Position numbers and translations under genes: made by a program. Under the pieces are notes generated by a model that was not told where the DNA came from, ran no database searches, and saw only the letters and a program-made list of their open reading frames with translations. 64,000 nt of DNA. Origin: Ramlibacter aquaticus (lineage in GTDB: Bacteria > Pseudomonadota > Gammaproteobacteria > Burkholderiales > Burkholderiaceae_C). Location of the stretch: NCBI RefSeq assembly GCF_015159745.1, contig NZ_JADDOJ010000002.1, positions 1 to 64,000 of the forward strand. The letters run 5' to 3'. Below, one piece after another: positions 52,501 to 61,816 of the stretch (position 1 is its first letter; each line of letters starts with the position of its first letter).

Positions 52501-55500
52501 GACTCGTGGACCTGCCTGTAACCGGATTCGCTCGTCTGGCTGTTGACAGCCAGGATGCTGACGTCACCCCCCGCGGAAATGGTCGTCCCCCGATCGCTCA
52601 CCACATTCGAGCCTTGCAGGGTGACGTCCTTGTTGGCATGCAAGTTCACCGTCGATCCGCCGATGGTCGAGCCGACCGCGTCAAGATGCTCGGACGCACG
52701 GCGTTCCACGCCGCTGCGAGAGCTCACGATGCCGCTGCGCGAAAACTGTTCGTCATAGCTGCTCAGGCTGTGCTCGTGCCCTGCGCCGACGAGGATGCTT
52801 CCGCCCGCAGCGACTGTGGTGGAACCGCTTGCGCTGATTTCGGATGCTGTCAGGCGGACATCCTTGTCGGCGAAGACGCCCAGAGCGCCCCCGGCACTGA
52901 GACTGGCGCCTCTGAGCGTCTCCTCATGGCGGGACGTTTTACCCTGACTCGCCACAGTACCCGCCGTGTCCCAGCTGCTGTTCATCAGCGCGACATCCTT
53001 GGCCGCGGCAAGGTTGACGCTTCCACCCACAGCCACGAGGGCGCGATTGTTGTCCTGGTTGCCCAACTGGACACTGCTTCCGGCGACGTTGAGGTCACCT
53101 GCCACGATCACGGCGGCATTGCCACCGACACTGACTGTGCTGCCGGTGTTCTGCGTGAAGTCGCTGGTGCCGGAGCCGCCGTAGCGATTGGAAGATTTGG
53201 CTTCCCGCGTCTGCACGGTACCGAGGTTCCAGTTGCCCCCCGCCTCTATCGCCAGGTCGCCCCCTACCGAAAGCTTGGCCCCTTGCTGGTTCAGGTCTGC
53301 GCCTGTCTTGATGGACGCGGCGTCCGTGACCTCGATGCCCGCCTGCCGGTCCATCGTGGTCTTTGTCCCCGAAGATGAAGCGCCAGTGCGGGTCATCGTG
53401 AGCAGGTTGAGGTTGTTACCAGCCTCCATGAACAGTGACCGTGCCCTGACAGATGCACTTTCGAGATTGATGTCACGGCCTGCGTACAAAATCATCTGGC
53501 GGCCGGCTGTCAAGGATCCGCCGGTCGTACTCAGGTCGGCCTGCGATGTCAGTGTCAGGTCCGTCCTAGCCTCGATGCTGCCGCCGTTGCTGAGACCCTG
53601 GAGATCGTTCAGATGGATGGTGTTGGCCGCAATCAGTGCCCCATCACGCCTCAGGCTCGCTTGACTCAGGCGGCTCAGGTAGACCTGAGGGACCAAGGCG
53701 GTGGTCGTCGTCCCGTCGGGAAGGGTCACAGTCTGGGCGACCAGCCAGACGATGTCGCTGGTCAACGAGCGGACCTGTTCGGCAGTCAGGGCCACACCTG
53801 GGCGCAGGTCCAATTCCCTGGCGACCGTCACAGCGCTGTGCATCAGGGCCAGGTACTCCTCGTCGACCGAGGAATAGTCGCCCACGAACTGGCGCCCGGT
53901 GAGTTGGTGGATCTGTTCATTGACCAGTCGCTGTTCGTAGGAGCCATCCCCAATGCGTTTCTGCAAAGCGTCGGCGTCGAGGCCCAAGGCCGCGACCAAG
54001 TAGTCCGAACTCAAAGAGGGCTGACCACCCGCGAAGCGGGGGTTGGTCTGTATCAGGTAGTGCGCGCGGGCGTCCTGGGTTGGCTTGTAGAGCCCGTTGT
54101 CTGGCAGCACAGGCGGCACCACGTTGACGGTGGGCGCCGACGGCGCGCTGATGCCCGTCGAAGCAGCGCCGTTGTGGATCGTGGCACCGGTTCCCAGCAC
54201 AGCGCTATTCGCGGTCAAGCTGGATTCGTACAGGTTCCGGTTGTAACTTCGGTTGTCGCCCGGCGCGTCGCAGCCCGAGTTGCAGAAGGTCTGGGTCCAG
54301 ATCCAACCCCGGTACGTCCGGTAGACGTAGTCGCCGCTGTAGCTGACCTGTATCCGCGGCGACGGAGCGCCGCGCCAACTCTCCTGGTCCACGTTGACGC
54401 CGCTCAGGTCCACGCTCCCACCGCTGGCGACCTGACTCCAATAGTTCTGCAGCGTTCCGGCCATCACCGCCAGGTTCCCGCCTGCAGCAATGCGGGCCAT
54501 GGGGCTGATGGTCTGCACCGTGTTCTGCAACGCAGATCCGGTATAGGTCGTGTAGAGGTAATCGCTGTTGTACAGGCCACCGTGGGGCGGGTCGATATAC
54601 ACCCCGCCGATGCCCGTCGCGTCGGGAGTGTTGGTCTGCCCCGTGGTTCCCGACAGACTGATGTTCAAATCGCCCAGTACCTGGCTGCTGACCGGCTCGT
54701 CGAACGTGCTGCTCATGGTCAGGCGGCGCCGTGTGTTGATCACGCTTTTCGCAGCCAGCACCATGTCGCTACCGGACTGCAGCAAGCCGGACCGGTTGAC
54801 AATTTCCTTAGCCTGGGTGAGGTTGCCGCTCGTATCGGCCGGGCCCGCAAGCACGACACGGCCCATGCCGAGAATCGTGGTCGTTGCGGCGGTGTCCGTG
54901 ACGGTCGTGTCATCGGCATTGACGATGCTCCCCGACAGCATCACCAGGCTGCCGTTCGGATCGAACGCGCCGATTACGGCTTTCGGACCTGTATTGACGA
55001 TGGCGCCAGGCGCGGCGAGAACGACAGTCCCACCGATCACGTCGCCGCTGTTCGTGATCGAACCCGCCGGATCCCTGGCGCTCACGCTCAATTTCGCGCC
55101 CGCGAGGAGGCCGCCGGTGTTCGTGGCACTGGCCGCAGCAATGGAGAGATCCCCTTGGGCCTGCAGCAGCCCGGAATTGCTCACGGAGCCCGAGGTCGTG
55201 AAGAACAGGTTCCGGTTGGCCGCGAAGGCAGGCGTGCTGATGTTCTGGTCGCCCGTTGTTTCCACCCGCAGGTCACGGGCGGCGACCAAGGAACCGTACC
55301 CGCTGCCGTTTGCCGCCCCCGCCCATTGCGGGGCCAGGATGGACAGGTCACGGCCGGCCATGATGGCGCCCCCCGTGTTGTCGAGACGGGTCGCAGCCAC
55401 TGTTCCGTCGCGGCCAGCGTAGACCGATCCCTCCCGGTTGGAGATGACGGAAGCATTGAGCGTAACGTCTGCGCCACTGCTGACCTGGCCGTTTCCGTTT

Positions 55501-57611
55501 TCAAGGGTTCCAGCGCTGAGGCTCAGCGAGTTCAGGCCATACAGCTGGCCATGCCCGTTGCTCAGCACGCCTGCTATCGTCCCCGTGAGACGCTGGGCCA
55601 CCACGGTGCCGCTGCGATTGTCCATCTCGCCCAGGGACAGATCGACCTCGTGCCCGCTCACCGCGCCGGCGGCGTTGTTCAACGTTGCCACCTCCAGCAG
55701 AACCCGGCCCGCGCTCAGCGTTCCCGCACTGTTATTCAGGGTCTGGCCTGCCATGGCGTTCGCGACCACATGAATGGCGCCGGTGTCTCCCAGGCCCAGG
55801 ACCTGGGCTCCGGCGGTGCTGATGGGGCCAGACCTGGCCGCCAGCATGACGGTCCTGCCAAGTATTTGGCCGGCGGAGAGATCCACGGTGGCGCCGGCAA
55901 AGCTGAGGTCGCCGGCAGCCACACTGGTGCCATTCGCGCTCAGTGTTTGCGCGGCAGTCACGGTGAGATCGCCGACGCTGCTCCAGCCACCATCGGGTTT
56001 CAGGCCGGCCCCCAGAAGCGACCCACTGCTCGCAGCGATGCGTCTGGCTGTCACGGTTGTGTCGCCATTCGCGGCGACGAAGCCCGTGTTGAACAGCGCC
56101 GCGCCCGCGTGGACCGTTGTGTTGCCACCTGCGTACAGGCTGCCCGAATTGATGACATCGGCCGCGGCGTTGACCTCCAGGTCTTGCCTCGCCTGCACTG
56201 TGGCATGGCGGGTGTCGATACGACCGCCGTTCGCCTCCGTGGCGTTCAACCGGACGTATGCGCCCGCGGTCTGGCTGCCAGACACGTCGATGCTGCCGCC
56301 AGTCAATTGCACAAGGCCCCCCGCAATGTTCAGGCCGTTGGCAAGCACGCCCAAGTTCGCCCGGACCACGAGATCACCTGTGGGCGCCAGCCCCCCCTCG
56401 GCACTGAGGCCGGCAGCAAGCAATCCGGCGCTCGTGCTGCTCAGGCGTTCCGCAGTGATCGTGTTGTTGCCTTGCGCTGCGAGGGTGCCGCTGTTGCTGA
56501 TCGCAGCGCTACCGGCAATGAACGCGTCGCGTCCGGCCACGACGGTTCCGCTGTTGGTGAGATCACCATGAACCGTCATCTCGAGATTGCGGCGTGCTTG
56601 CACCACGCCCAGGTTGCTCAGTTCGCCGTTCACGCTGAGCACAAGATCGGACGATGCCGCCCCCACCATCCCCGCGTTGGTCGAACCGACGCCCGATTCC
56701 GTCGCCAAAAGCCAGATCCTGCCGGCATACACCCCTCCCAGCTGCGCCACATCGATCGCGAAGGTCGGCTTCGGGCCGGCCTGTCCAGCGCCGCTGGGGG
56801 CGACTGTCGCGGCATCTGCGCTGACGACGTTGACGCCCGTGACGACCGTCAGGTCCTTCGCCCAGACACCGGCGTTCACCTGAACCGAACGCGCGAGGAG
56901 GTGGGCGTAGTCTGCGTCGTAGGCATCCATGCCCCGGTCATTGACTGAAAGCTGGCCGCCCTGCACGTTGAAGTTTTCGATCGCGCCGCTCGCGCCGTAT
57001 CGCGGTGCGCCCGTGGTGAGTGTCACGCCTGCGGCGTTGATGAAGCCGCCATTGATCGCAATCCCGGCCGGGTTGGCAATGACCACATCCGCCTTTTGCC
57101 CACCCACCTCGACATACCCGTTCAGCTGCGTCGGGTTGCTGCTGCTCACCTCGTTCACGATGACCCGCGCCGAACCCGTGGCCAGCCAAGGGTTCGGTCC
57201 CACGGCCCCGGCCAATTGGGTTTGTGCTCCGGTGCGGCTGTTGTTGAGCACCACCCCGTTCCCCAGCACATCGAACTGCGCGTAGCTGTTGCGAGAGACG
57301 CCCGCGGCACCCGGTGTCTGGATGTTGACCACCGGCGTTCGGTTCGCCCCGGCCAGCACGGTGGGGCGTTGCCCGCCAGGTGCATTGGGGTTCGCCACCA
57401 CCTGTGCCAGCGCAGGCTGCAGCAACCAACCCAGGACCGCGAAGGTCATCCAGGGGCGGACCAGCCCTCCCTGCGGACGGGTGGCTGCATGCATGCGGGA
57501 GCGCCTGTCACGCCGCGCAGTGGCGGACGAGCTGGCTGTCGCAGTCTCGGATACTGCCATCATCTGGCCGCGATGGCGGTTGAAGACGACGCGGTGACGC
57601 TGCTGATTCAT
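49584..57611 (-). CDS. TpsA: filamentous haemagglutinin / CdiA-like exoprotein
   Basis: This 2675-residue secreted protein is exported by the TpsB partner. The extended signal region MNQQRHRVVFNRHRGQ is typical, with cleavage near residue 69 (PALA|QVV). The TPS domain (71-330) carries NPAGI at 180-184 and SSSNPTQLNG. Long beta-helix haemagglutinin repeats follow to about 2200. Near 2345, VNEADNNYLY resembles the VENN boundary of CdiA. The last 330 residues hold a variable segment with ITHSAGN (S2523 as possible nucleophile) and a Gly-rich hydrophobic stretch. The lower GC than the flanks suggests transfer. No immunity gene follows the stop. ATG 57611 is 40 bp after tpsB. Confidence 0.92.
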   Translation of the reverse strand: MNQQRHRVVFNRHRGQMMAVSETATASSSATARRDRRSRMHAATRPQGGLVRPWMTFAVLGWLLQPALAQVVANPNAPGGQRPTVLAGANRTPVVNIQTPGAAGVSRNSYAQFDVLGNGVVLNNSRTGAQTQLAGAVGPNPWLATGSARVIVNEVSSSNPTQLNGYVEVGGQKADVVIANPAGIAINGGFINAAGVTLTTGAPRYGASGAIENFNVQGGQLSVNDRGMDAYDADYAHLLARSVQVNAGVWAKDLTVVTGVNVVSADAATVAPSGAGQAGPKPTFAIDVAQLGGVYAGRIWLLATESGVGSTNAGMVGAASSDLVLSVNGELSNLGVVQARRNLEMTVHGDLTNSGTVVAGRDAFIAGSAAISNSGTLAAQGNNTITAERLSSTSAGLLAAGLSAEGGLAPTGDLVVRANLGVLANGLNIAGGLVQLTGGSIDVSGSQTAGAYVRLNATEANGGRIDTRHATVQARQDLEVNAAADVINSGSLYAGGNTTVHAGAALFNTGFVAANGDTTVTARRIAASSGSLLGAGLKPDGGWSSVGDLTVTAAQTLSANGTSVAAGDLSFAGATVDLSAGQILGRTVMLAARSGPISTAGAQVLGLGDTGAIHVVANAMAGQTLNNSAGTLSAGRVLLEVATLNNAAGAVSGHEVDLSLGEMDNRSGTVVAQRLTGTIAGVLSNGHGQLYGLNSLSLSAGTLENGNGQVSSGADVTLNASVISNREGSVYAGRDGTVAATRLDNTGGAIMAGRDLSILAPQWAGAANGSGYGSLVAARDLRVETTGDQNISTPAFAANRNLFFTTSGSVSNSGLLQAQGDLSIAAASATNTGGLLAGAKLSVSARDPAGSITNSGDVIGGTVVLAAPGAIVNTGPKAVIGAFDPNGSLVMLSGSIVNADDTTVTDTAATTTILGMGRVVLAGPADTSGNLTQAKEIVNRSGLLQSGSDMVLAAKSVINTRRRLTMSSTFDEPVSSQVLGDLNISLSGTTGQTNTPDATGIGGVYIDPPHGGLYNSDYLYTTYTGSALQNTVQTISPMARIAAGGNLAVMAGTLQNYWSQVASGGSVDLSGVNVDQESWRGAPSPRIQVSYSGDYVYRTYRGWIWTQTFCNSGCDAPGDNRSYNRNLYESSLTANSAVLGTGATIHNGAASTGISAPSAPTVNVVPPVLPDNGLYKPTQDARAHYLIQTNPRFAGGQPSLSSDYLVAALGLDADALQKRIGDGSYEQRLVNEQIHQLTGRQFVGDYSSVDEEYLALMHSAVTVARELDLRPGVALTAEQVRSLTSDIVWLVAQTVTLPDGTTTTALVPQVYLSRLSQASLRRDGALIAANTIHLNDLQGLSNGGSIEARTDLTLTSQADLSTTGGSLTAGRQMILYAGRDINLESASVRARSLFMEAGNNLNLLTMTRTGASSSGTKTTMDRQAGIEVTDAASIKTGADLNQQGAKLSVGGDLAIEAGGNWNLGTVQTREAKSSNRYGGSGTSDFTQNTGSTVSVGGNAAVIVAGDLNVAGSSVQLGNQDNNRALVAVGGSVNLAAAKDVALMNSSWDTAGTVASQGKTSRHEETLRGASLSAGGALGVFADKDVRLTASEISASGSTTVAAGGSILVGAGHEHSLSSYDEQFSRSGIVSSRSGVERRASEHLDAVGSTIGGSTVNLHANKDVTLQGSNVVSDRGTTISAGGDVSILAVNSQTSESGYRQVHESGLMSNGGLSVTVGTRDQSQAQQSQSTTSTASTVGAIQGNVSITAGQQYLQVGSDILSARGNVDIQARQVQILEARERQSQTSETHFSQSGVTVGLTAPAITALQSASNVAKAVGQTHDGRMKALGSAVAASHLSSAVIDTQKARDAGDKTGGIGISISVGSSHSSSQSSSQSDTARASTVAAGGDVRIEATGGGRDSNLLVQGSEITAGADVSLKADNQIQLQASRNTSANSNQSSSSGASLGLGFNLGGPSTAFSVTASANRSSENGAGSDMSYGNAHVQAGRAVSLQSGGDATLKGASISANQVIANVGGKLEIESLQDRSAYRDSGRSSGFAVTVPIGPGTAGASVSAGKVNIDSHYESVVEQSGIRAGDGGFQIKAQGGTGLVGGAITSTQSAIDHGLNRLETPGIVTRDLQNTAEYKADSTQATLGVGSSLGSSSAGIGHASGQASSVTLAAITGIAGNKSARSGDAETGIKPIFDPSTVRRDVEAQANITAAFGQQAAKAIGDYAQAKLNDAAAAEAAGRMYRLRAGQALAQGRTQEAAALQAQADTLQQQAQDLRDAWGDTGSVRIALHGIAGALTAGAAGAAGAATSTVLAPQVAELADQAGLPKELKQALVQGASALAGAGLAGAGGAAAAVNEADNNYLYHFRGRIIARDRVDNDKIINLSGRDLSTLADLNPGVRPDWDPVTQRSVPAVVEDRSALSMTSSTIQDLRNPNDREVIRKESDMGYVNIDGQARVFIQTGMDNSPKDAGVSAQLLSKTLGVNAGYINNGTEGIGGDVGEYLPNFLTKKDVLNEYTYRTLDAQGPTLIITHSAGNEDARKALQVGALYGHSYENLSFFSVGSPVSSSVLEKSVTRAGASYLGQVNDWRDPVTYSRTAGSVVVGTIVAGSSYGAVQGCAAGSFAGPLGCLFMGAAGGFVGAAPGVGAGLLGFFGLQNYHPFKQYVEKAQSKSVMFDWVKNHPAGK

Positions 57612-57651
57612 GGCGTGCCCTGGGTGGAAGTGGATGGAATCTGTCGCGCGC

Positions 57652-59353
57652 TCAGCCAGCGGATCCAGAAGACCAGTGCAGGCTGAACCCCACGCTCCAG
57701 GGTGAGGTCGGGAAGGCCCGCGGCTTCGAGATGGGCGTGCCGATGGACAGGTCGTACTGGACCTTCGACCATTGGCCCCGGAGGCCCAGCACTGCGCCGC
57801 ATAGCGCGGTTCCAGCGAGGAGCCTGGCACTCGGGCCTCCCACCTGACCGTAGTCGACCCCGGTGTAGAGCTCGTGCCCAGGTGCGGGAAGCGCAAGCGC
57901 GAGCTCATTGCGCCACAAGCCCCCGCGCTCGGCGCTGAGCTGTTGCTCGCCGTCGAAGCCGCGCACGGTATAGCGGCCACCGATGGCAAAGCGGTCCGAA
58001 GGAACAAGTGGCGTTCGGTTGAACTGCAGTCGCCACTGGCCACCGTAGCGCAACTGGCCAGCCCCCCACTGCATGGGCACTGTGAAGGCTGCGTCTGCGG
58101 CGATCAGCGAGAGGCGAGACGTGCCTTCGCCAAAGGTCTCCTCGGGTGCGCGCAGCGATCCTAGGGCCCCAGTCCCGTGCCTGTAGGCCAGGCGGCCGTC
58201 GAAGTTGGCAGAACCGAAGCTCTGGGTGCGCTGCAATTGCATCTCCCAGCCCGCCTCGATGCGACGCTGGACGAGCACCTCGGTGTCGTCAATGAAGTTC
58301 TGACTTGATTTCCGCCAGCCTTTCAATGTGACGGAGGTCCTGCCACCCTGGTCGCGCTGCACCACCCGTGACAGGGCCGCCTCGCCGGCGCGGTTGAGGC
58401 CGCGGTAATCAATGGCACCGTTGAGGCCCGCGACACGCTGGAGGTAACGGTTCTCGCTACCCGTCAGACCGAACAGCCAGTAGCCCCACGGCACGTCGTA
58501 GTGGACGGTGTAGCCCTGTGTTCCCCGGTCAGCAGGTTTGCGGCCTGGACGCCCGAGGTTGAGCGTCAGGTACAGGAGATCGTTGATGTTCAACGCGTTG
58601 TCGTAGCTCAGGGTCGCACTGCCCACATACTTTCCGGTGCCTGTGGTGCCGCTGTCATCGACACTCAAGTTCAATCGGATCGGCAGGTTCTGGCTGTAGC
58701 GGACGACGAGATCACTTTGGCCCGGCCCGACCTGCCCCTCCCCCGCGAGGGTCTGTGCCGGTTCGACCTGGATTTCAGCCTCGGCCGTGGGCACCCGCTT
58801 GAGGTTCTCCAGCGCTTGCTCCAGATCCGGCAAAAGGAGGATGTCCCCCTCCTCCGACGGGGCGGATTGACCGGATCCGTCCCGGGATGACGACGAATCG
58901 AAGCTCGCCCGATTGCAGGTTCTGTTCGGGCGCGACCACGCGCGTCGTGATGTACCCGCGACGAACAACCGCCTCCTGCGCCCGATCCTGCAGGAGGGCG
59001 ACGCCCACAACACCAATGCAGCGCCCCAGCGGCGCATCATCCCCGTCAGGGCCCGCAAGGGCCGCCTCCAGCCACGTTTGCCAGGACGGCAATGCGCTAT
59101 CGCCGAACTGCCAGTCGATACGCGCGAGCGGGAAGCAGGGCTGCTCCCTGTCAGGTAACCGCCGACGCAGGGCGGTCACAACCGACGACATTCGAACATC
59201 GGGATGCGCTTCGAGCGCCCGCCGCTGCGCATCCTCCCTCTCCTCCGACCGCCTTTGCTGCACGCCAAGGTCTGGCGCGGCCTGAGCCGCAACAAGGAAC
59301 GGGGCGCAGGCCATGAGGCAGCCAATCCAGCCACGAATGAGGTGCTCAGGCAT
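57652..59353 (-). pseudogene. TpsB outer-membrane transporter (ShlB/FhaC/HecB family), frameshifted
   Basis: From ATG 59353 a signal peptide (MACAPFLVAAQA|AP) and the POTRA region (WLEAALAGPDGD, GYITTRVVAPEQNLQSGELR) are read to about 58850. The family sequence then continues one base out of frame as GDILLLPDLEQALENLKRV, a second POTRA and the 16-strand barrel (RYTVRGFDGEQQLSAERG) to 57652. Removing one base from the G5 run at 58845-58849 joins the halves into a 566-residue protein; 1702 bp fits this exactly. It would export TpsA. The run makes slippage or a sequencing error equally possible. Confidence 0.82.
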
Positions 59354-59595
59354 CGACAGAGATCCGCCGGGCGGCGTGGGACTCGAAGCCGTCAATCTGC
59401 GCCCTGCCAGAGCCTCATGGACTGCCGCGGAACAAACGCCAGCATCCGCAGCGCGAGCACCCCCTAGGCTGGCGCAGAACTTCGCAGTCCCTCTGGAACA
59501 TGGGCGATAGCCTCAGGGCCGCGGCAAGCAATGCGTCGCGCTCGGCAGCGTATCCGGCCCATCCGCGCCCGTCTGCATTGGGGGACAATATCGGA

Positions 59596-60516
59596 ATGAG
59601 CGCAGTCTGGACCTCAGTCGAACCCATGACCCTGGAGCGGGAGCGCAAGATCGAGCGCGAGACCCACAAGCTGGAGAAGCGCCTGTGCCGGCTGGTCGGC
59701 CAGGCCATCACCGACCACGACATGATCGGCGAGGGCGACCGCGTGATGGTCTGCCTGTCGGGCGGCAAGGACAGCTACGGCCTGCTGGACATCCTGCTGA
59801 AGCTGCGCGAGCGCGCGCCCGTGCGCTTCGAGCTCATCGCGGTCAACCTCGACCAGAAGCAGCCGGGCTTCCCGGCCGATGTGCTGCCGGCCTACCTCAA
59901 GGCGCTGGGCGTGCCCTTCCACATCGAGGAGCAGGACACCTACTCCATCGTCAAGGACAAGATCCCCGAAGGCAAGACGATGTGCAGCCTGTGCTCGCGG
60001 CTGCGCCGGGGCATCCTGTACCGCGTCGCGGATGAGCTGGGCGCCACGCGCATCGCCCTGGGCCACCACCGCGACGACATGCTGCAGACCCTGTTCCTCA
60101 ACATGTTCTTCGGCGGCAAGCTCAAGGGCATGCCGCCCAAGCTGGTGAGCGACGACGGCCGCCACATGGTGATCCGCCCCCTGGCCTACGTGCCCGAGAA
60201 GGACCTGGTCCGCTGGGCCGCGCACCGGCAGTTCCCCATCATTCCCTGCACCCTGTGCGGCAGCCAGGAGAACCTGCAGCGCAAGCAGGTGGGCGAGATG
60301 CTGCGCGACTGGGACCGCCGCTTCCCGGGCCGGCTGGACAACATTCTGCACGCCCTGCAGAACGTGGTGCCCTCCCACCTGGCCGACGGAACGCTTTTCG
60401 ATTTCAAGGGTCTTGAAATCACGGGCATTCCCGACGACGCGGGCGACAAGGCCTTCGACGAGGAAGAATTCCCGGCGGCGCCCGGGCTGCCCGGGCTGCA
60501 GGTCATCCGGATCTGA
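59596..60516 (+). CDS. ttcA: tRNA 2-thiocytidine(32) synthetase
   Basis: This 306-residue enzyme thiolates C32 of several tRNAs. The PP-loop SGGKDS is at 55-60. The [Fe-S]-binding cysteine pairs are C130-x2-C133 ([10 protein letters not shown]) and C218-x2-C221 (IPCTLCGS). ATG 59596 was chosen, with ATG 59626 possible; the frame upstream is a shadow. It is followed by the DUF4136 lipoprotein gene 30 bp later. Confidence 0.96.
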   Translation: MSAVWTSVEPMTLERERKIERETHKLEKRLCRLVGQAITDHDMIGEGDRVMVCLSGGKDSYGLLDILLKLRERAPVRFELIAVNLDQKQPGFPADVLPAYLKALGVPFHIEEQDTYSIVKDKIPEGKTMCSLCSRLRRGILYRVADELGATRIALGHHRDDMLQTLFLNMFFGGKLKGMPPKLVSDDGRHMVIRPLAYVPEKDLVRWAAHRQFPIIPCTLCGSQENLQRKQVGEMLRDWDRRFPGRLDNILHALQNVVPSHLADGTLFDFKGLEITGIPDDAGDKAFDEEEFPAAPGLPGLQVIRI

Positions 60517-60546
60517 GGCGCGGCAGGCCGCGCGGGAGTAGCAGCC

Positions 60547-61119
60547 ATGAAAGCATCACGTTCGAGTCTTGTTGCGCTGCTGGCGATGCTGGCCTTGCTG
60601 GCCGGCTGCGCCGGCGTCACCACCATCGACAGCCAGGTGCGCGCCTTCTCGGCCGGCACCGCCCTGCCGGCCCCCACCAGCTACCGCTTCGAACGCCTGC
60701 CGTCGCAGCAGGACGTGAACCAGCCCCGGCTGGAGGCGATGGCGGACACGGCGCTGGCCCAGGTGGGCCTGCGGCGCGACGATGCCGCCCCGCGCCTGTC
60801 GGTGCAGATCGGCGCCCGGGTGCAGCAGGTGCTCTCGCCCTGGGACGACCCCTGGATGGGATGGGGCCTGGGCTGGCACCGCCACCACGGCGGCATGTTC
60901 ATGGGCTCCCAGTGGACCAACCCCTGGTACCAGCGCGAAGTCAGCGTGATCGTGCGCGATCTTTCGTCAAACAAGGTGATCTTCGAGTCACACGCCACCA
61001 GCGATGGCCCCTGGGGCGACAACGCGATGGTGCTTCCCGCGATGTTCCAGGCCGCGATGGCCGGCTTCCCCAACCCGCCGGCCGGCCCGCGCACCGTCAA
61101 CATCACAGTGCCCGGTTGA
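60547..61119 (+). CDS. DUF4136 lipoprotein
   Basis: This 190-residue envelope lipoprotein has a lipobox LLAGC (Cys21) after a hydrophobic signal. The DUF4136 domain follows: TTIDSQVRAFS, SYRFERLP and VSVIVRDLSSNKVIFE. A His/Trp/Met-rich loop WGLGWHRHHGGMFMG in the middle could bind metal. The function is unknown. It is probably co-transcribed with ttcA. Confidence 0.9.
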   Translation: MKASRSSLVALLAMLALLAGCAGVTTIDSQVRAFSAGTALPAPTSYRFERLPSQQDVNQPRLEAMADTALAQVGLRRDDAAPRLSVQIGARVQQVLSPWDDPWMGWGLGWHRHHGGMFMGSQWTNPWYQREVSVIVRDLSSNKVIFESHATSDGPWGDNAMVLPAMFQAAMAGFPNPPAGPRTVNITVPG

Positions 61120-61174
61120 GCGGCCTGAACTGCTGGGCTTGAAGTCGGGCCACCACCCTCCACAATGGCAAGGC

Positions 61175-61816
61175 ATGGAGCCCACCCGCATCATCGCCAT
61201 CCGGCACGGTGAAACGTCCTGGAACGCGGCCGCCCGCATCCAGGGCCAGATCGACATCGGCCTGAACGAGAACGGCCTCTGGCAGGCCCGTCGCGTGGGC
61301 GAAGCCCTGGCCGGCGAACCGATCACGGCCATCTACAGCAGCGACCTGGGCCGGGCCTGGCAGACGGCGGCGCCCATCGCCGAGGTGGCGGGCGCGCCCG
61401 TGGTGCCCGAGCAGCGGCTGCGCGAACGCAGCTTCGGCATGTTCGAGGGCAAGACCTTCGACGAGATCCACGCCACCTGGCCCGAGCACGCGCAGGCCTG
61501 GCGCCGGCGCGAGCCGGACTGGGAGCCGCCCGAGGGCGGGGAATCGCTGGTGGACCTGCGCCGGCGCGTGGTCGAGGCCATGGAGGAACTGGCGGCGCGG
61601 CACCCGGGCGAGCAGATCGTAGTGGTGGCGCACGGCGGCGTGCTGGACGCGCTCTACCGCGTGGCCACCGGCCAGGAGGTGAACGCGCCCCGCACCTGGG
61701 AACTGCCCAACGGCGCGATCAACCGCCTGCTCTGGACGCCGGAAGGCTTCACCCTGCTGCACTGGTCGGACACCCAGCACCTGGAACAACAAGCGGCCGA
61801 TGACGGCAGCGCCTGA
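61175..61816 (+). CDS. Histidine phosphatase / phosphoglycerate mutase family protein
   Basis: This 213-residue histidine phosphatase has the catalytic RHGET (phospho-acceptor H11), the second Arg in SSDLGRAWQTA, and the C-terminal His in VVVAHGGVLDAL. It is of the GpmB/CobC-like type with broad phosphatase potential. ATG 61175 gives the motif at the expected distance. Its end overlaps the next gene by 17 bp. Confidence 0.92.
   Translation: MEPTRIIAIRHGETSWNAAARIQGQIDIGLNENGLWQARRVGEALAGEPITAIYSSDLGRAWQTAAPIAEVAGAPVVPEQRLRERSFGMFEGKTFDEIHATWPEHAQAWRRREPDWEPPEGGESLVDLRRRVVEAMEELAARHPGEQIVVVAHGGVLDALYRVATGQEVNAPRTWELPNGAINRLLWTPEGFTLLHWSDTQHLEQQAADDGSA

Noticed and set aside
53613-56948. 1111-codon open frame on the plus strand
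   Set aside because: It is antisense to the repetitive tpsA coding sequence; the composition is Arg/His/Gln rich with no domain, a typical high-GC shadow.
59354-59595. Regulatory RNA or gene upstream of tpsB and ttcA
   Set aside because: No convincing hairpin, reading frame or promoter motif was seen.
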